From UBA1351 sp963677625 (lineage in GTDB: Bacteria > Bacillota > Clostridia > Lachnospirales > Vallitaleaceae), in NCBI GenBank assembly GCA_963677625.2, contig CAXXSW010000009.1, positions 79,257-143,256 on the forward strand: a DNA stretch of 64,000 bases, given 5' to 3'. Below the pieces are notes generated by a model. It was not told the origin of the DNA and ran no database searches. It worked only from the letters and a program-made list of their open reading frames with translations. The position numbers and the translations under genes were made by a program. This document shows, one piece after another, positions 27,583 through 35,529 of this stretch (position 1 is its first letter; each line of letters begins with the position of its first letter).

Positions 27583-28662
27583 TCATCGTATTCTTTGCTC
27601 TGTGTTTGGATCAAAAAACAAAACATTTTCATTGAATTGAATATGTATCACTTCACCTGCTTTTAAATCAAATCGATCGGATACAATTTTAACTTCTTCT
27701 CCTGAAATATTAGTAATAATTATAACATGGGAACCTTGAGGTTCAATAATTAAAGCTTTTGTTTCTATAATTCCCTCTTCACCAATACTAATATTCTCTG
27801 GGCGAACAGATAAAACTACTTTCTGTCCTATATAATTCTTCAATAATGTTTGCTTTTCAGCCCCATCATACCTATACTCAAACTCAGGATGAACCAACCA
27901 AACTTCTCCATCTTTTTCCTTGATTTCAACATGAAAGAAGTTGGATGGTGGTGATCCGATAAATTTAGCAATAAACATGGTCTCACTATCATGATAAATT
28001 TCTTGTGGTGATCCGATTTGTTCTATAACTCCATGATTCATTACCACAATACGGTCTGCTAGACTTAAAGCTTCTGCTTGGTCATGGGTTACAAAAATCG
28101 ATGTCGACTTCACCTCTTGATGAATACGCTTTAAATCTGTTCGCATGGCAACCCTTAATTTTGCATCCAAGTTGGATAAGGGTTCATCCATTAAGAACAA
28201 CTTAGGTTTAACTGCAATTGCTCTAGCAACAGCAACCCTCTGTCTTTGTCCTCCTGAAAGCTGGCTTGGATAACGATCTAGATATTGAGTAATATCAGCT
28301 GTTTTTGCCACCTCTTGAACAATGACATCTATTTCTTTTTTATTCATCTTTTTTAGTTTTAAGGCATAAGCTACATTATCATATACTGTCATATGAGGCC
28401 AAACTGCATAGCTTTGAAAAATCATTGAAACACCACGATCTTTTGGTTCCAAATTCACAATCGACCGTCCTTCAAGCTTAATATCACCGTCTGTAACAGA
28501 TTCCAAACCGGCAATCATACGAAGGGTTGTTGTTTTACCACAACCACTCGGGCCAAGAAATGCAACAAATTCACCATCTTCAATTTCAAGATTAAATGAT
28601 TCTACCGCTGTCACGCTTTTATTATATACTTTTTTTACATTCTCTAAAGTCAAATAAGACAT
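27583..28662 (-). CDS. Sugar ABC transporter ATPase (MalK/UgpC type)
   Basis: A 359-residue ATP-binding subunit of a CUT1 importer. The ATPase domain (1-235) has Walker A GPSGCGKTT, signature LSGGQRQRVA, Walker B LFLMDEPLSNLDA and the switch His in FVTHDQAEA. A C-terminal OB-fold regulatory domain follows (about 240-359), as in MalK. It starts 15 bases after the permease stop. It is the only CUT1-type ATPase in the window and may also energise the GH31-operon importer, which has no ATPase of its own (inference). Confidence 0.95.
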   Translation of the reverse strand: MSYLTLENVKKVYNKSVTAVESFNLEIEDGEFVAFLGPSGCGKTTTLRMIAGLESVTDGDIKLEGRSIVNLEPKDRGVSMIFQSYAVWPHMTVYDNVAYALKLKKMNKKEIDVIVQEVAKTADITQYLDRYPSQLSGGQRQRVAVARAIAVKPKLFLMDEPLSNLDAKLRVAMRTDLKRIHQEVKSTSIFVTHDQAEALSLADRIVVMNHGVIEQIGSPQEIYHDSETMFIAKFIGSPPSNFFHVEIKEKDGEVWLVHPEFEYRYDGAEKQTLLKNYIGQKVVLSVRPENISIGEEGIIETKALIIEPQGSHVIIITNISGEEVKIVSDRFDLKAGEVIHIQFNENVLFFDPNTEQRIR

Positions 28663-28677
28663 GGACTACCTACCTTT

Positions 28678-29706
28678 CTATCCCCACAGTTGAGTGATAT
28701 AATTTTTAAGCAAAAAAGTAAATGCCAGTGCTGGTATAATCAAAACGATGGCCCCAGATGCTGCGTAATGAATCGAAGAAGAACCACCTATAGACTTATA
28801 GATCAACAAGGCCAATGTTTCATTTTTATTTGTTAGCAGCAAGGAAACAGCCGTATCATTCCACGCTGTAATAAATGCATACATACTCGAAGCTGCAAAA
28901 GCCGGAAGAACCAATGGGAATGTAATCTTTCGAAAAGTTTGACCTTTTGTCGCACCAAAGACCATACTAGCTTCTTCAAATTCTTTGTTAACACCCATAA
29001 AAATTCCACGAGTGATTGCTGCTGTTAAGCCAATATTGGGAATCGAATACACGATAGCCAATCCCAGCATACTGTCATATAATCCATATCGTACCAGTAG
29101 CACTGCCATTGGAACAGAAATTGAAACCATAGGGAACATCCTTACAATAAGGCTCCCCAAACTGATATTTTCTTTACCACGAATATTGGTTCGAGCCAAG
29201 GCATATCCCACAGCTCCACCTATACTCATAGAAATAAAAATCGTAATTATAGCAGCTTTTATACTATTCATTAAAGCCTTATCTGCTCCTCCAAACACCG
29301 TAAAAAACTTGATGAAATTGTTAAAAAAGCTTTTACGATATGAAAATTCTACCCTTTCACCCATAGTCTTTGCCTTAGAAAAATCCTCTTCAATTTTCCC
29401 TTCATCTACATAGACATTGAGTTGAGTCTCTAAATAAGATTTCATCCGATCGAACTTAGAACTCATATATAATTCTTCATATTCTCCTTCATTGTTTTTT
29501 CTTTGCAAAATATAATAGCTATTTTCATCATCCCAAGTCACAGCAAGTTCATGGGAAAAAGAAGGTAATATTTTTTTTGGGTAGTCATTAATTTCAACTG
29601 CACTGGAAAAAGAAATCGTAACCAAATAAGAAAGCGGTACAAGCACCATCATCGATATAAACACGATAATCAGATAAAATAAAGTTCGTTTCCAAATACT
29701 ATTCAT
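28678..29706 (-). CDS. Sugar ABC permease with long outer loop
   Basis: A 342-residue CUT1-type permease (MalG-like position). After the first helix (LIIVFISMMVLVPLSYLVTI) an unusually long hydrophilic stretch of about 100 residues (35-135) precedes the remaining membrane helices; in this topology it would face outside. The EAA loop is EASMVFGATKGQTFRKITFP near residues 241-260. It starts two bases after the partner permease stop and is followed by the ATPase. The long loop may contact the binding protein (inference). Confidence 0.9.
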   Translation of the reverse strand: MNSIWKRTLFYLIIVFISMMVLVPLSYLVTISFSSAVEINDYPKKILPSFSHELAVTWDDENSYYILQRKNNEGEYEELYMSSKFDRMKSYLETQLNVYVDEGKIEEDFSKAKTMGERVEFSYRKSFFNNFIKFFTVFGGADKALMNSIKAAIITIFISMSIGGAVGYALARTNIRGKENISLGSLIVRMFPMVSISVPMAVLLVRYGLYDSMLGLAIVYSIPNIGLTAAITRGIFMGVNKEFEEASMVFGATKGQTFRKITFPLVLPAFAASSMYAFITAWNDTAVSLLLTNKNETLALLIYKSIGGSSSIHYAASGAIVLIIPALAFTFLLKNYITQLWG

Positions 29707-29708
29707 CC

Positions 29709-30629
29709 TTACACCCCTCTCCTCTTTTTATCCTTTGATAACTTCACAAATATAAGCGCAACTGAAAAGACAATGAATAATGTAAAGATTGAGTAAGCAT
29801 TAGCCAGTTTGTAACTATTAACACCTGTCCGAACTTTATCTGTATAATATACAATTCTTTCAACTAAGAAGGGTACATTATTAAATCCGAAAATCATTAC
29901 GGCAATTAGCCAAACCTGTAAGCCGGCAATCAGTCGTAACAAGAGCGCTGTTACAATAGATGGTTTTATAATCGGTACAACAATGTCTCGAAAAGCCTGA
30001 AAACGTGTTGCACCAAAAACTTGTGCTGCTTCTTTATATTCTTCATTAAAATTTTGTAATCCTGCCAAAATAATAATCATTACAGAGGGCATAACGGTCC
30101 ATGTATCAATTAGTATTAACATAAATACAGCCTGTAGACCACTTACATTTTTCCATATCATCGGTCCACCGGTAAGATTAAGTCCTTGAATAAGCTCTTG
30201 AATTCCTGTCGTCGTTAAAAACGAATTCAACCACCCCGATTCAACTAAACCAGTATTCCATAGGATTCCCACAGCAGACTGTGGTAATGCCATGGGAATC
30301 AACATGATAAACAGAAAAAATTTATTCCCTTTAAACTTACGATTTATAAGGACTGCAACCATAAGGGCCAGGAAAAATTGTAGTAGCAAAGAGATTCCGG
30401 CAAACACTAAGGTATTCCTTAGTGCTGCCAAAAATAAAACATCCTCTTGCATTAGCTGAAAATTCAAAAATCCTATATCTCCGGCATTCGATGTGAAACT
30501 TTCCTTAATTGATGTCAAAACCGGAAAGAACCAAAAGACTAAATAGAACAAAAAGGCCGGTAATAACAATAAATAGGGAGATTTTAATCTATTCTTTTTT
30601 ACTTTATCCGTCACTTGCATGTCTGACAT
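29709..30629 (-). CDS. Sugar ABC permease, MalF type
   Basis: A 306-residue membrane protein with about six helices, the first at LLLLPAFLFYLVFWFFPVLT. The EAA loop is EAAQVFGATRFQAFRDIVVP near residues 197-216. It pairs with the MalG-like permease encoded two bases downstream and with the binding protein encoded 31 bases upstream. Substrate is inferred from the operon to be a glycerate-linked glucoside. Confidence 0.92.
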   Translation of the reverse strand: MSDMQVTDKVKKNRLKSPYLLLLPAFLFYLVFWFFPVLTSIKESFTSNAGDIGFLNFQLMQEDVLFLAALRNTLVFAGISLLLQFFLALMVAVLINRKFKGNKFFLFIMLIPMALPQSAVGILWNTGLVESGWLNSFLTTTGIQELIQGLNLTGGPMIWKNVSGLQAVFMLILIDTWTVMPSVMIIILAGLQNFNEEYKEAAQVFGATRFQAFRDIVVPIIKPSIVTALLLRLIAGLQVWLIAVMIFGFNNVPFLVERIVYYTDKVRTGVNSYKLANAYSIFTLFIVFSVALIFVKLSKDKKRRGV

Positions 30630-30660
30630 TTCATCACCTCATTACCTGAAAATCGGTTAC

Positions 30661-31902
30661 TTACTCAACCAATAGACCTTCAAGGACAGCTTGTTGTTCA
30701 TCTAACTTGTCCTGTAAATTATCCAAGGTTATAGATCCATCCATAATTCCTGCATAAATACTATCATAACAACCTTTAACATCTGCCCATGAAGTATATG
30801 CTGGTATCATTTGTAGTCCTTCAACGTTTGCATTTTTAACTGTCTCTAACCCTTTTTTAATAACTAAATCTTCTGGGTCATTGCTTAAAACAAGTGTTGC
30901 TTCCTCTATTGTTGGGATTGTTCCAAGTGCTGCATGAACAATTTGCTCTGGAGCTGTCATCCATTGAATGAACTCTTCAGCAAGTTCTTTATTAGGAGCA
31001 TTTTTTACAACACCTATACCATGTCCACCAATAATTGATCCTGCTTTTCCAGATGTTCCTTTAGGACCAGGAAAAACTTCATATTTAGCAGGTGACGCAC
31101 TATAGGCAGTCGCTAAAGGTGCCATTAGTTCAAAAGAAATATAAACCGTATCTTCTGCCATCATTGTCGCACTGTCTGATGTTGTAGCACTTTCTGGATG
31201 GATATTATCCTTCATAGAAATCACATCTTGCCAAGCTTTTAAATTTCCTGCATCATTCATAACCGGGAATTCGCCGCCATTAGACAAGGCCATGCCTCCG
31301 ATTTGATAAATAAGCATCTTCACTGGTAAGGCTTTCATGTGAACTTTGGTTCCACCAATTGCTTCACCCCAAGCTGCAAAATCTTCCCATGTATATTGTC
31401 CAGAAAGTATATCTTCTTCTGTAACACCTTCAGGTAATGTTGAAAAGGCTTCTTTGTTAGCATAAGATAAGTATACATCTGAATTAATTGGGAAGAAATA
31501 TCTTTTTCCGTCCTTCGTTGTGGAGCCGTCAAAGGTAGTTAAGAAAGTTCGGTCACTCATCTTACCTTCAAGTTCTGAACTGTCTTCAACATATCCTTCA
31601 TTAAGATAATCAGCCATGGTTCCAAAATGGGAAATCAATAAATCAACTGTATAATTTTCCGTTTTTTGCTCAGAATCAATTTTATTAAAAGTATCTTGAG
31701 CCTGGGCTAAAGTCTCAAACTTAATCGTTACATTATGTTCTTCTTCAAAGGCAGCAAAGATTTCTTTTTGGTAAAGTTCCTTTTCTACAACTTCTCGACC
31801 AAAGTCACTTAAAATCACAAGCTCCTTAGGCTCTTTACCGCTACATCCTGCAAGCATAACAATCCCCATAACTAAAACAAATAATCCTATAAAACGTTTC
31901 AT
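30661..31902 (-). CDS. Sugar ABC binding lipoprotein
   Basis: A 413-residue extracellular solute-binding protein. The signal FIGLFVLVMGIVMLAGC ends in a lipobox, so the mature protein is lipid-anchored. The mature part begins with KELVILSDFGREVVEKELYQ and has the usual two-lobe pattern of family 1 proteins. The ATG has AAAGGAGG upstream. A dedicated promoter (31945-31973) overlapped by an operator lies in the preceding gap, so it can be transcribed apart from the two enzyme genes. Confidence 0.92.
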   Translation of the reverse strand: MKRFIGLFVLVMGIVMLAGCSGKEPKELVILSDFGREVVEKELYQKEIFAAFEEEHNVTIKFETLAQAQDTFNKIDSEQKTENYTVDLLISHFGTMADYLNEGYVEDSSELEGKMSDRTFLTTFDGSTTKDGKRYFFPINSDVYLSYANKEAFSTLPEGVTEEDILSGQYTWEDFAAWGEAIGGTKVHMKALPVKMLIYQIGGMALSNGGEFPVMNDAGNLKAWQDVISMKDNIHPESATTSDSATMMAEDTVYISFELMAPLATAYSASPAKYEVFPGPKGTSGKAGSIIGGHGIGVVKNAPNKELAEEFIQWMTAPEQIVHAALGTIPTIEEATLVLSNDPEDLVIKKGLETVKNANVEGLQMIPAYTSWADVKGCYDSIYAGIMDGSITLDNLQDKLDEQQAVLEGLLVE

Positions 31903-31944
31903 TCATCGTTCCTCCTTTTATTTTCACTAAGTAACTGTAAATTC

Positions 31945-31973
31945 ATTGTATCACTGTAAAAACGTTTTTTCAA
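31945..31973 (-). promoter_or_regulatory. Promoter with operator in its spacer (binding protein)
   Basis: On the minus strand TTGAAA (31968-31973) and TACAAT (31945-31950) are 17 bases apart. The spacer holds the near-palindrome GTAAAAACGTTTTTTC (31956-31971), matching the sites at 32075 and 35120. A repressor there would exclude RNA polymerase. Confidence 0.78.
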
Positions 31974-32074
31974 CCTATTTTTGTGATTTATGCACAAACT
32001 ATTGGTATTTAACAAACTTTGCTTCGACTTTTTGTATAGTATTTATATCATATTTTCTGCATCAAGACTGTAGT

Positions 32075-32090
32075 CAGAAAACGTTTTTAC
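32075..32090. promoter_or_regulatory. LacI-type operator overlapping a stop codon
   Basis: CAGAAAACGTTTTTAC is a third, less symmetric copy of the AAAAACGTTTTT operator. It overlaps the stop codon of the phosphorylase gene and lies 119 bases from the operator in the binding-protein promoter, a distance that would allow DNA looping. Confidence 0.6.
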
Positions 32091-33739
32091 ATTTCTTTAA
32101 TCCACGCCATATCATATGCTTCCAGTTGACCTTCTCCCTCAATCTCCTCATTAGATATTAAATTCCGTCCATAGGCCTGATAAGGAACAGACTCATTTGA
32201 TATATTAATAATTGCCAATATAGCTTCTTTTTTCTCAGGATCAAGCCTTCGAACAATCAAGAGACGGGGATCTCCTTCAATGACTTCCTGATACCCATGT
32301 GGATGAAAAGCTATTTCTTTTTTTCTTATACGTAAAAGTTCCAAGTTTTTTTCGAAAACCTTTTTTCGCCGTCCATCTTGTGCTAGCTCATTCTTCCACT
32401 GAGTATATGACAACTTTTCCCTATTTATACGGCGGTTAATTCCCGAACTTTCTACACCTTTTTGATCATTACCTGAACCCAACAAGCTATGGATATATAT
32501 ACCAGGAACTCCAATAAAGGAATATAAGATTCCCGTTGCTGCCATAAATTTTTTAATTAAGGTCTCCTCATCAACCTCATTCACTCCCAAGGCATCCATA
32601 TAATTAATATTTAATTCATAGGGGCTTTGCGTCCCATCTCCATTGTTCTTATAGCTAATTCGCCCACCATTTAATCGAACTTTCTCCACAATACGATTTA
32701 CCTCATCAGCTGATAAAAGTTGCTCTACCGGGCGCACTCCAATTCCGTCGTGAGAAGCCAAAAAATTAAAAAATGATGTTTCATCACTTATACGTTCCAA
32801 ACCTTTAGCCCAACTTGTTATACGACGACTGTCTCCTGATATAAGGGTATGAAGCGTTAATGGTGGCAAAGGAAACTGATAAACCATATGAGCCTCATTA
32901 TGTCCATCTCCAAAATAGCTAACATTTTCGTGATGAGGAACATTGGTTTCTGTAACAATAACAATTTCCGGATTCACCTTCAGAAGTATTTCACGAATTA
33001 AGCCCACGAGAATATGTGTTTTTTCATGATGAATACATGGGGTTCCTAACTCTTTCCATGCAAAGCCTATAGCATCCAATCGTAAAAAACGGGCCCCCTC
33101 TTTTACATACTTCATCAAAGCCTTTAACACATATAATAGGACTTGAGGATTTTTATAATTCAAATCAATTTGATCGTCGCTAAAGGTCGTCCAAATATAC
33201 TTCTTTTCCCCATTAACTTCAAAGGGGGATAACAAAGGCAAGGCTCTTGGGCGAACAACTTCCGAATAGTCTGCACTTGGATCGCATTCAATAAAAAAAT
33301 CCTGAAATGCTTCTTCGCCTCTAAGATAACCTTGAAAACAAGCACTTTCTTTTGAAATATGATTAATCACACCATCAATCATTACATCATGTTTGAGTGA
33401 AATAGCTTTGATATCAGCCCAGTCTCCCAATAACTCATCAACAGCTTGGTAATCAATGACACTAAAGCCATCATCCGATGAATAAGGATAAAAGGGTAGT
33501 ATATGAACGCTTTGAATGGCATCACCAACCTCCTCGTCCATAAATCTTTTTAAAGTCGCCAAAGGTTTTTCTCCCTCTGCAAGCAAAGAATCTCCATAAG
33601 TAATCAAAATACTGTCTTTTTCCGTCAATCCCACTCTCTTCTTATCACTTTTAAAAGAAAAGTCTTCAATTAGGTCCAAGATTGCCTTTTCAATATTTGC
33701 AGCCTTGTCTCCATATAGGCGTTCAAGTTTATCAAACAT
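32087..33739 (-). CDS. GH13_18 phosphorylase, likely glucosylglycerate phosphorylase
   Basis: A 550-residue GH13 subfamily 18 enzyme (sucrose phosphorylase group). The nucleophile is D222 in FLRLDAIGFAWKE, the acid/base E264 in IVTETNVPHHEN, and the transition-state Asp D331 in FLASHDGIG. Sucrose phosphorylases, glucosylglycerate phosphorylases (YcjM group) and glucosylglycerol phosphorylases share this fold and transfer glucose from the disaccharide to phosphate. A glycerate kinase in the same operon makes glucosylglycerate the favoured substrate, giving glucose 1-phosphate and glycerate. The exact acceptor specificity cannot be read directly. No signal peptide. The gene starts 12 bases after the GT4 gene. 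Confidence 0.82.
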   Translation of the reverse strand: MFDKLERLYGDKAANIEKAILDLIEDFSFKSDKKRVGLTEKDSILITYGDSLLAEGEKPLATLKRFMDEEVGDAIQSVHILPFYPYSSDDGFSVIDYQAVDELLGDWADIKAISLKHDVMIDGVINHISKESACFQGYLRGEEAFQDFFIECDPSADYSEVVRPRALPLLSPFEVNGEKKYIWTTFSDDQIDLNYKNPQVLLYVLKALMKYVKEGARFLRLDAIGFAWKELGTPCIHHEKTHILVGLIREILLKVNPEIVIVTETNVPHHENVSYFGDGHNEAHMVYQFPLPPLTLHTLISGDSRRITSWAKGLERISDETSFFNFLASHDGIGVRPVEQLLSADEVNRIVEKVRLNGGRISYKNNGDGTQSPYELNINYMDALGVNEVDEETLIKKFMAATGILYSFIGVPGIYIHSLLGSGNDQKGVESSGINRRINREKLSYTQWKNELAQDGRRKKVFEKNLELLRIRKKEIAFHPHGYQEVIEGDPRLLIVRRLDPEKKEAILAIINISNESVPYQAYGRNLISNEEIEGEGQLEAYDMAWIKEM

Positions 33740-33751
33740 ATTTTCCTCCTT

Positions 33752-35101
33752 CTATATCAATGTCTCCAATTTTTTTCTTAATGTCTTATATGAAAAGTTC
33801 TCCAAGCAAATATGAAAATTATTTTTTATATGTTTTTGATATACCTGCTCATCCAATAACATTTTAAAAATATCTTCAACACTAGCTTCAACAACGGAAT
33901 CCTCAATTTTAGCTAAACCATCTTTTATATAGTGGTGACTTCCTAGGTGAACAAGTGAAAATCCAAGATGGCTTAAATCAGTACAATAAACAGGATATTC
34001 ATATACAACAATAGGTTTTTCTTCATAAACAGCCTCTAGAAATTGATTACCAAAACCCTCTAATAAGCTTGGATAAGACACAATATCTGCCAAAAGGTAA
34101 ACATCCATAAAAGGGTATAGTCCTGTTTTCTCTTCTGCTACAATTGCTTGATGGGTAAAACGTTGGCTTATATCTTTTACCTTTACCTTTTTACTTGCCG
34201 CATATGACATCAAACGATTGTAATAGGTTGAATCTTCATTCTGCCCTGCCAATATAAGGACAGCTTCTGTGTTTTCATCAATAATTCTTCCATCATATAG
34301 CCTCTTTCCCCTTACCCTATTTAGCTCATGATTAAAGTTTTCAATGACATCGATAATGAGTTCAATACCCTTCCTAGGAACAACTCGCGTCGCCTGTAAA
34401 AATATGATTTCATTATCACTTATACCTACTTGTCTTCTAAATGCTTTACTATCCTTTTGGTAATGAATTGCTTTTTTCTCAAAGTTTAATACATTGGGTA
34501 CAATTATCGACTCAAAGCCCCTCTTTTTCAATTCCTCTTGCGCTATAGTGTTAATAACAACATGCTTTGCTTGATTTATACGAGGAGGAAAGTTGTCCTC
34601 CAGAAGTTCTCTCACCCAGGAATACTTTGGGTTTGAGTACAATTCACGCTCCCAATGAAAATCGTGATGATGACTAATCAGTTCTATCCCTGTCTCTTCT
34701 ACCGCTTCAATCAAACCAAGTCCAGCGGCTATATTCCACCCAAGGGAAAGGACATTATTTACAATAAGTATATCAATCTGGTGATGATCTATTACTTGAG
34801 TCAGATCATTTTTAATTACCTCTTGGTATGATGCCAAACGCTCTCTAACTTCTTCTTCATTTACATGATGTATGTTCTTTTTATAGATAACATCCACTAA
34901 CCATTCATTATCTGGATGTTTATAATGTAATGCCTCCACCTGAACATAGTCTGTAATATTCCCTCCTGATCCGGCAATATATTTGACTTCGTGGCCCATT
35001 TGCTCTAGCACGATTTTCCACTTATCCATTTCTAATGAGACCCCATCTGTTTCCCCAACACGAAAATGCAGCATCCCAATGACTTTCTTTCCATTCTTCA
35101 T
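33752..35101 (-). CDS. GT4 glycosyltransferase, MggS-like candidate
   Basis: A 449-residue GT-B fold retaining glycosyltransferase of family 4. The N-terminal acceptor domain has HFRVGETDGVSLEMDKW and the unusual SHHHDFHWERELY near residues 155-167. The C-terminal nucleotide-sugar domain has FLQATRVVPRKGIELIIDVI and the EX7E motif EGFGNQFLE. It leads the operon, directly after the promoter and a perfect operator. The context with glucosylglycerate phosphorylase suggests it adds a sugar to, or builds, a glycerate glycoside, for example mannosylglucosylglycerate synthase; this is inference. The ATG at 35101 (AGGAG ten bases upstream) is used because the frame start at 35122 overlaps the operator. 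Confidence 0.75.
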   Translation of the reverse strand: MKNGKKVIGMLHFRVGETDGVSLEMDKWKIVLEQMGHEVKYIAGSGGNITDYVQVEALHYKHPDNEWLVDVIYKKNIHHVNEEEVRERLASYQEVIKNDLTQVIDHHQIDILIVNNVLSLGWNIAAGLGLIEAVEETGIELISHHHDFHWERELYSNPKYSWVRELLEDNFPPRINQAKHVVINTIAQEELKKRGFESIIVPNVLNFEKKAIHYQKDSKAFRRQVGISDNEIIFLQATRVVPRKGIELIIDVIENFNHELNRVRGKRLYDGRIIDENTEAVLILAGQNEDSTYYNRLMSYAASKKVKVKDISQRFTHQAIVAEEKTGLYPFMDVYLLADIVSYPSLLEGFGNQFLEAVYEEKPIVVYEYPVYCTDLSHLGFSLVHLGSHHYIKDGLAKIEDSVVEASVEDIFKMLLDEQVYQKHIKNNFHICLENFSYKTLRKKLETLI

Positions 35102-35119
35102 CAAAAAAGCTTCTCCTTT

Positions 35120-35137
35120 CATAAAAACGTTTTTATG
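35120..35137. promoter_or_regulatory. Perfect LacI-type operator of glucosylglycerate operon
   Basis: CATAAAAACGTTTTTATG is an 18-bp perfect palindrome with the central CG typical of LacI-family operators. It sits about ten bases downstream of the -10 box and 18 bases before the GT4 start codon, over the transcription start. Confidence 0.85.
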
Positions 35138-35146
35138 AGTACTTTC

Positions 35147-35174
35147 ATTATATCAAACCCTTTTTAATTGTCAA
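35147..35174 (-). promoter_or_regulatory. Promoter of glucosylglycerate operon
   Basis: On the minus strand a perfect TTGACA (35169-35174) and perfect TATAAT (35147-35152) are separated by 16 bases. This is one of the strongest promoter matches in the window and would need the adjacent operator to keep it silent. Confidence 0.85.
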
Positions 35175-35237
35175 TGTGAATTTCCCGGTTATACCTATAT
35201 CACCGACTTCATCTTGCTACTAAGAGAACACTCAGAA

Positions 35238-35439
35238 CAAAGAGGATGTTTTACATCCTCGGTTTTGCCGAAGGCAAATTGTTCCAACTGCCGACGGAAA
35301 GTCCTATGGAGGACTTTCCTAGTAAAAAGCAAAGAGGCTCCGCCTCGTTCGCTTTGCGATTGTTTTCGGTGAGAAAGGTTCCTTGACATTTTATGAGATG
35401 TCTCAACTCATAAAATTTGAATAGAGAACTTTCCTATAA
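35238..35439. repeat. Modular hairpin repeat, copy B (unit II + unit I)
   Basis: Unit II (35238-35329) is nearly identical to 13317-13410, and unit I (35330-35439) is close to 13203-13316, but the order of the units is swapped relative to copy A. All stems are kept (GAGGATGT/ACATCCTC, GGAAAGTCCT/AGGACTTTCC, GAGGC/GCCTC, and an inner TTTATGAG/CTCATAAA), with a few base changes. An AAAAAAA run and a small hairpin GCATCTGAGACAGAATGC follow. It accounts for most of the 35175-35529 gap; the rest is the APC gene leader. Confidence 0.88.
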
Positions 35440-35529
35440 ACAAAAAAAGCATCTGAGACAGAATGCACAAGCTGACAATTTGTGATAAGATAAGAGTAAA
35501 ATAAAAGTAAAAGTGGAGGGACAATAGAT

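Noticed and set aside
35195..35389. Short minus-strand frame across repeat copy B
   Set aside because: It is made mainly of the hairpin repeat units, whose other copies keep no reading frame.
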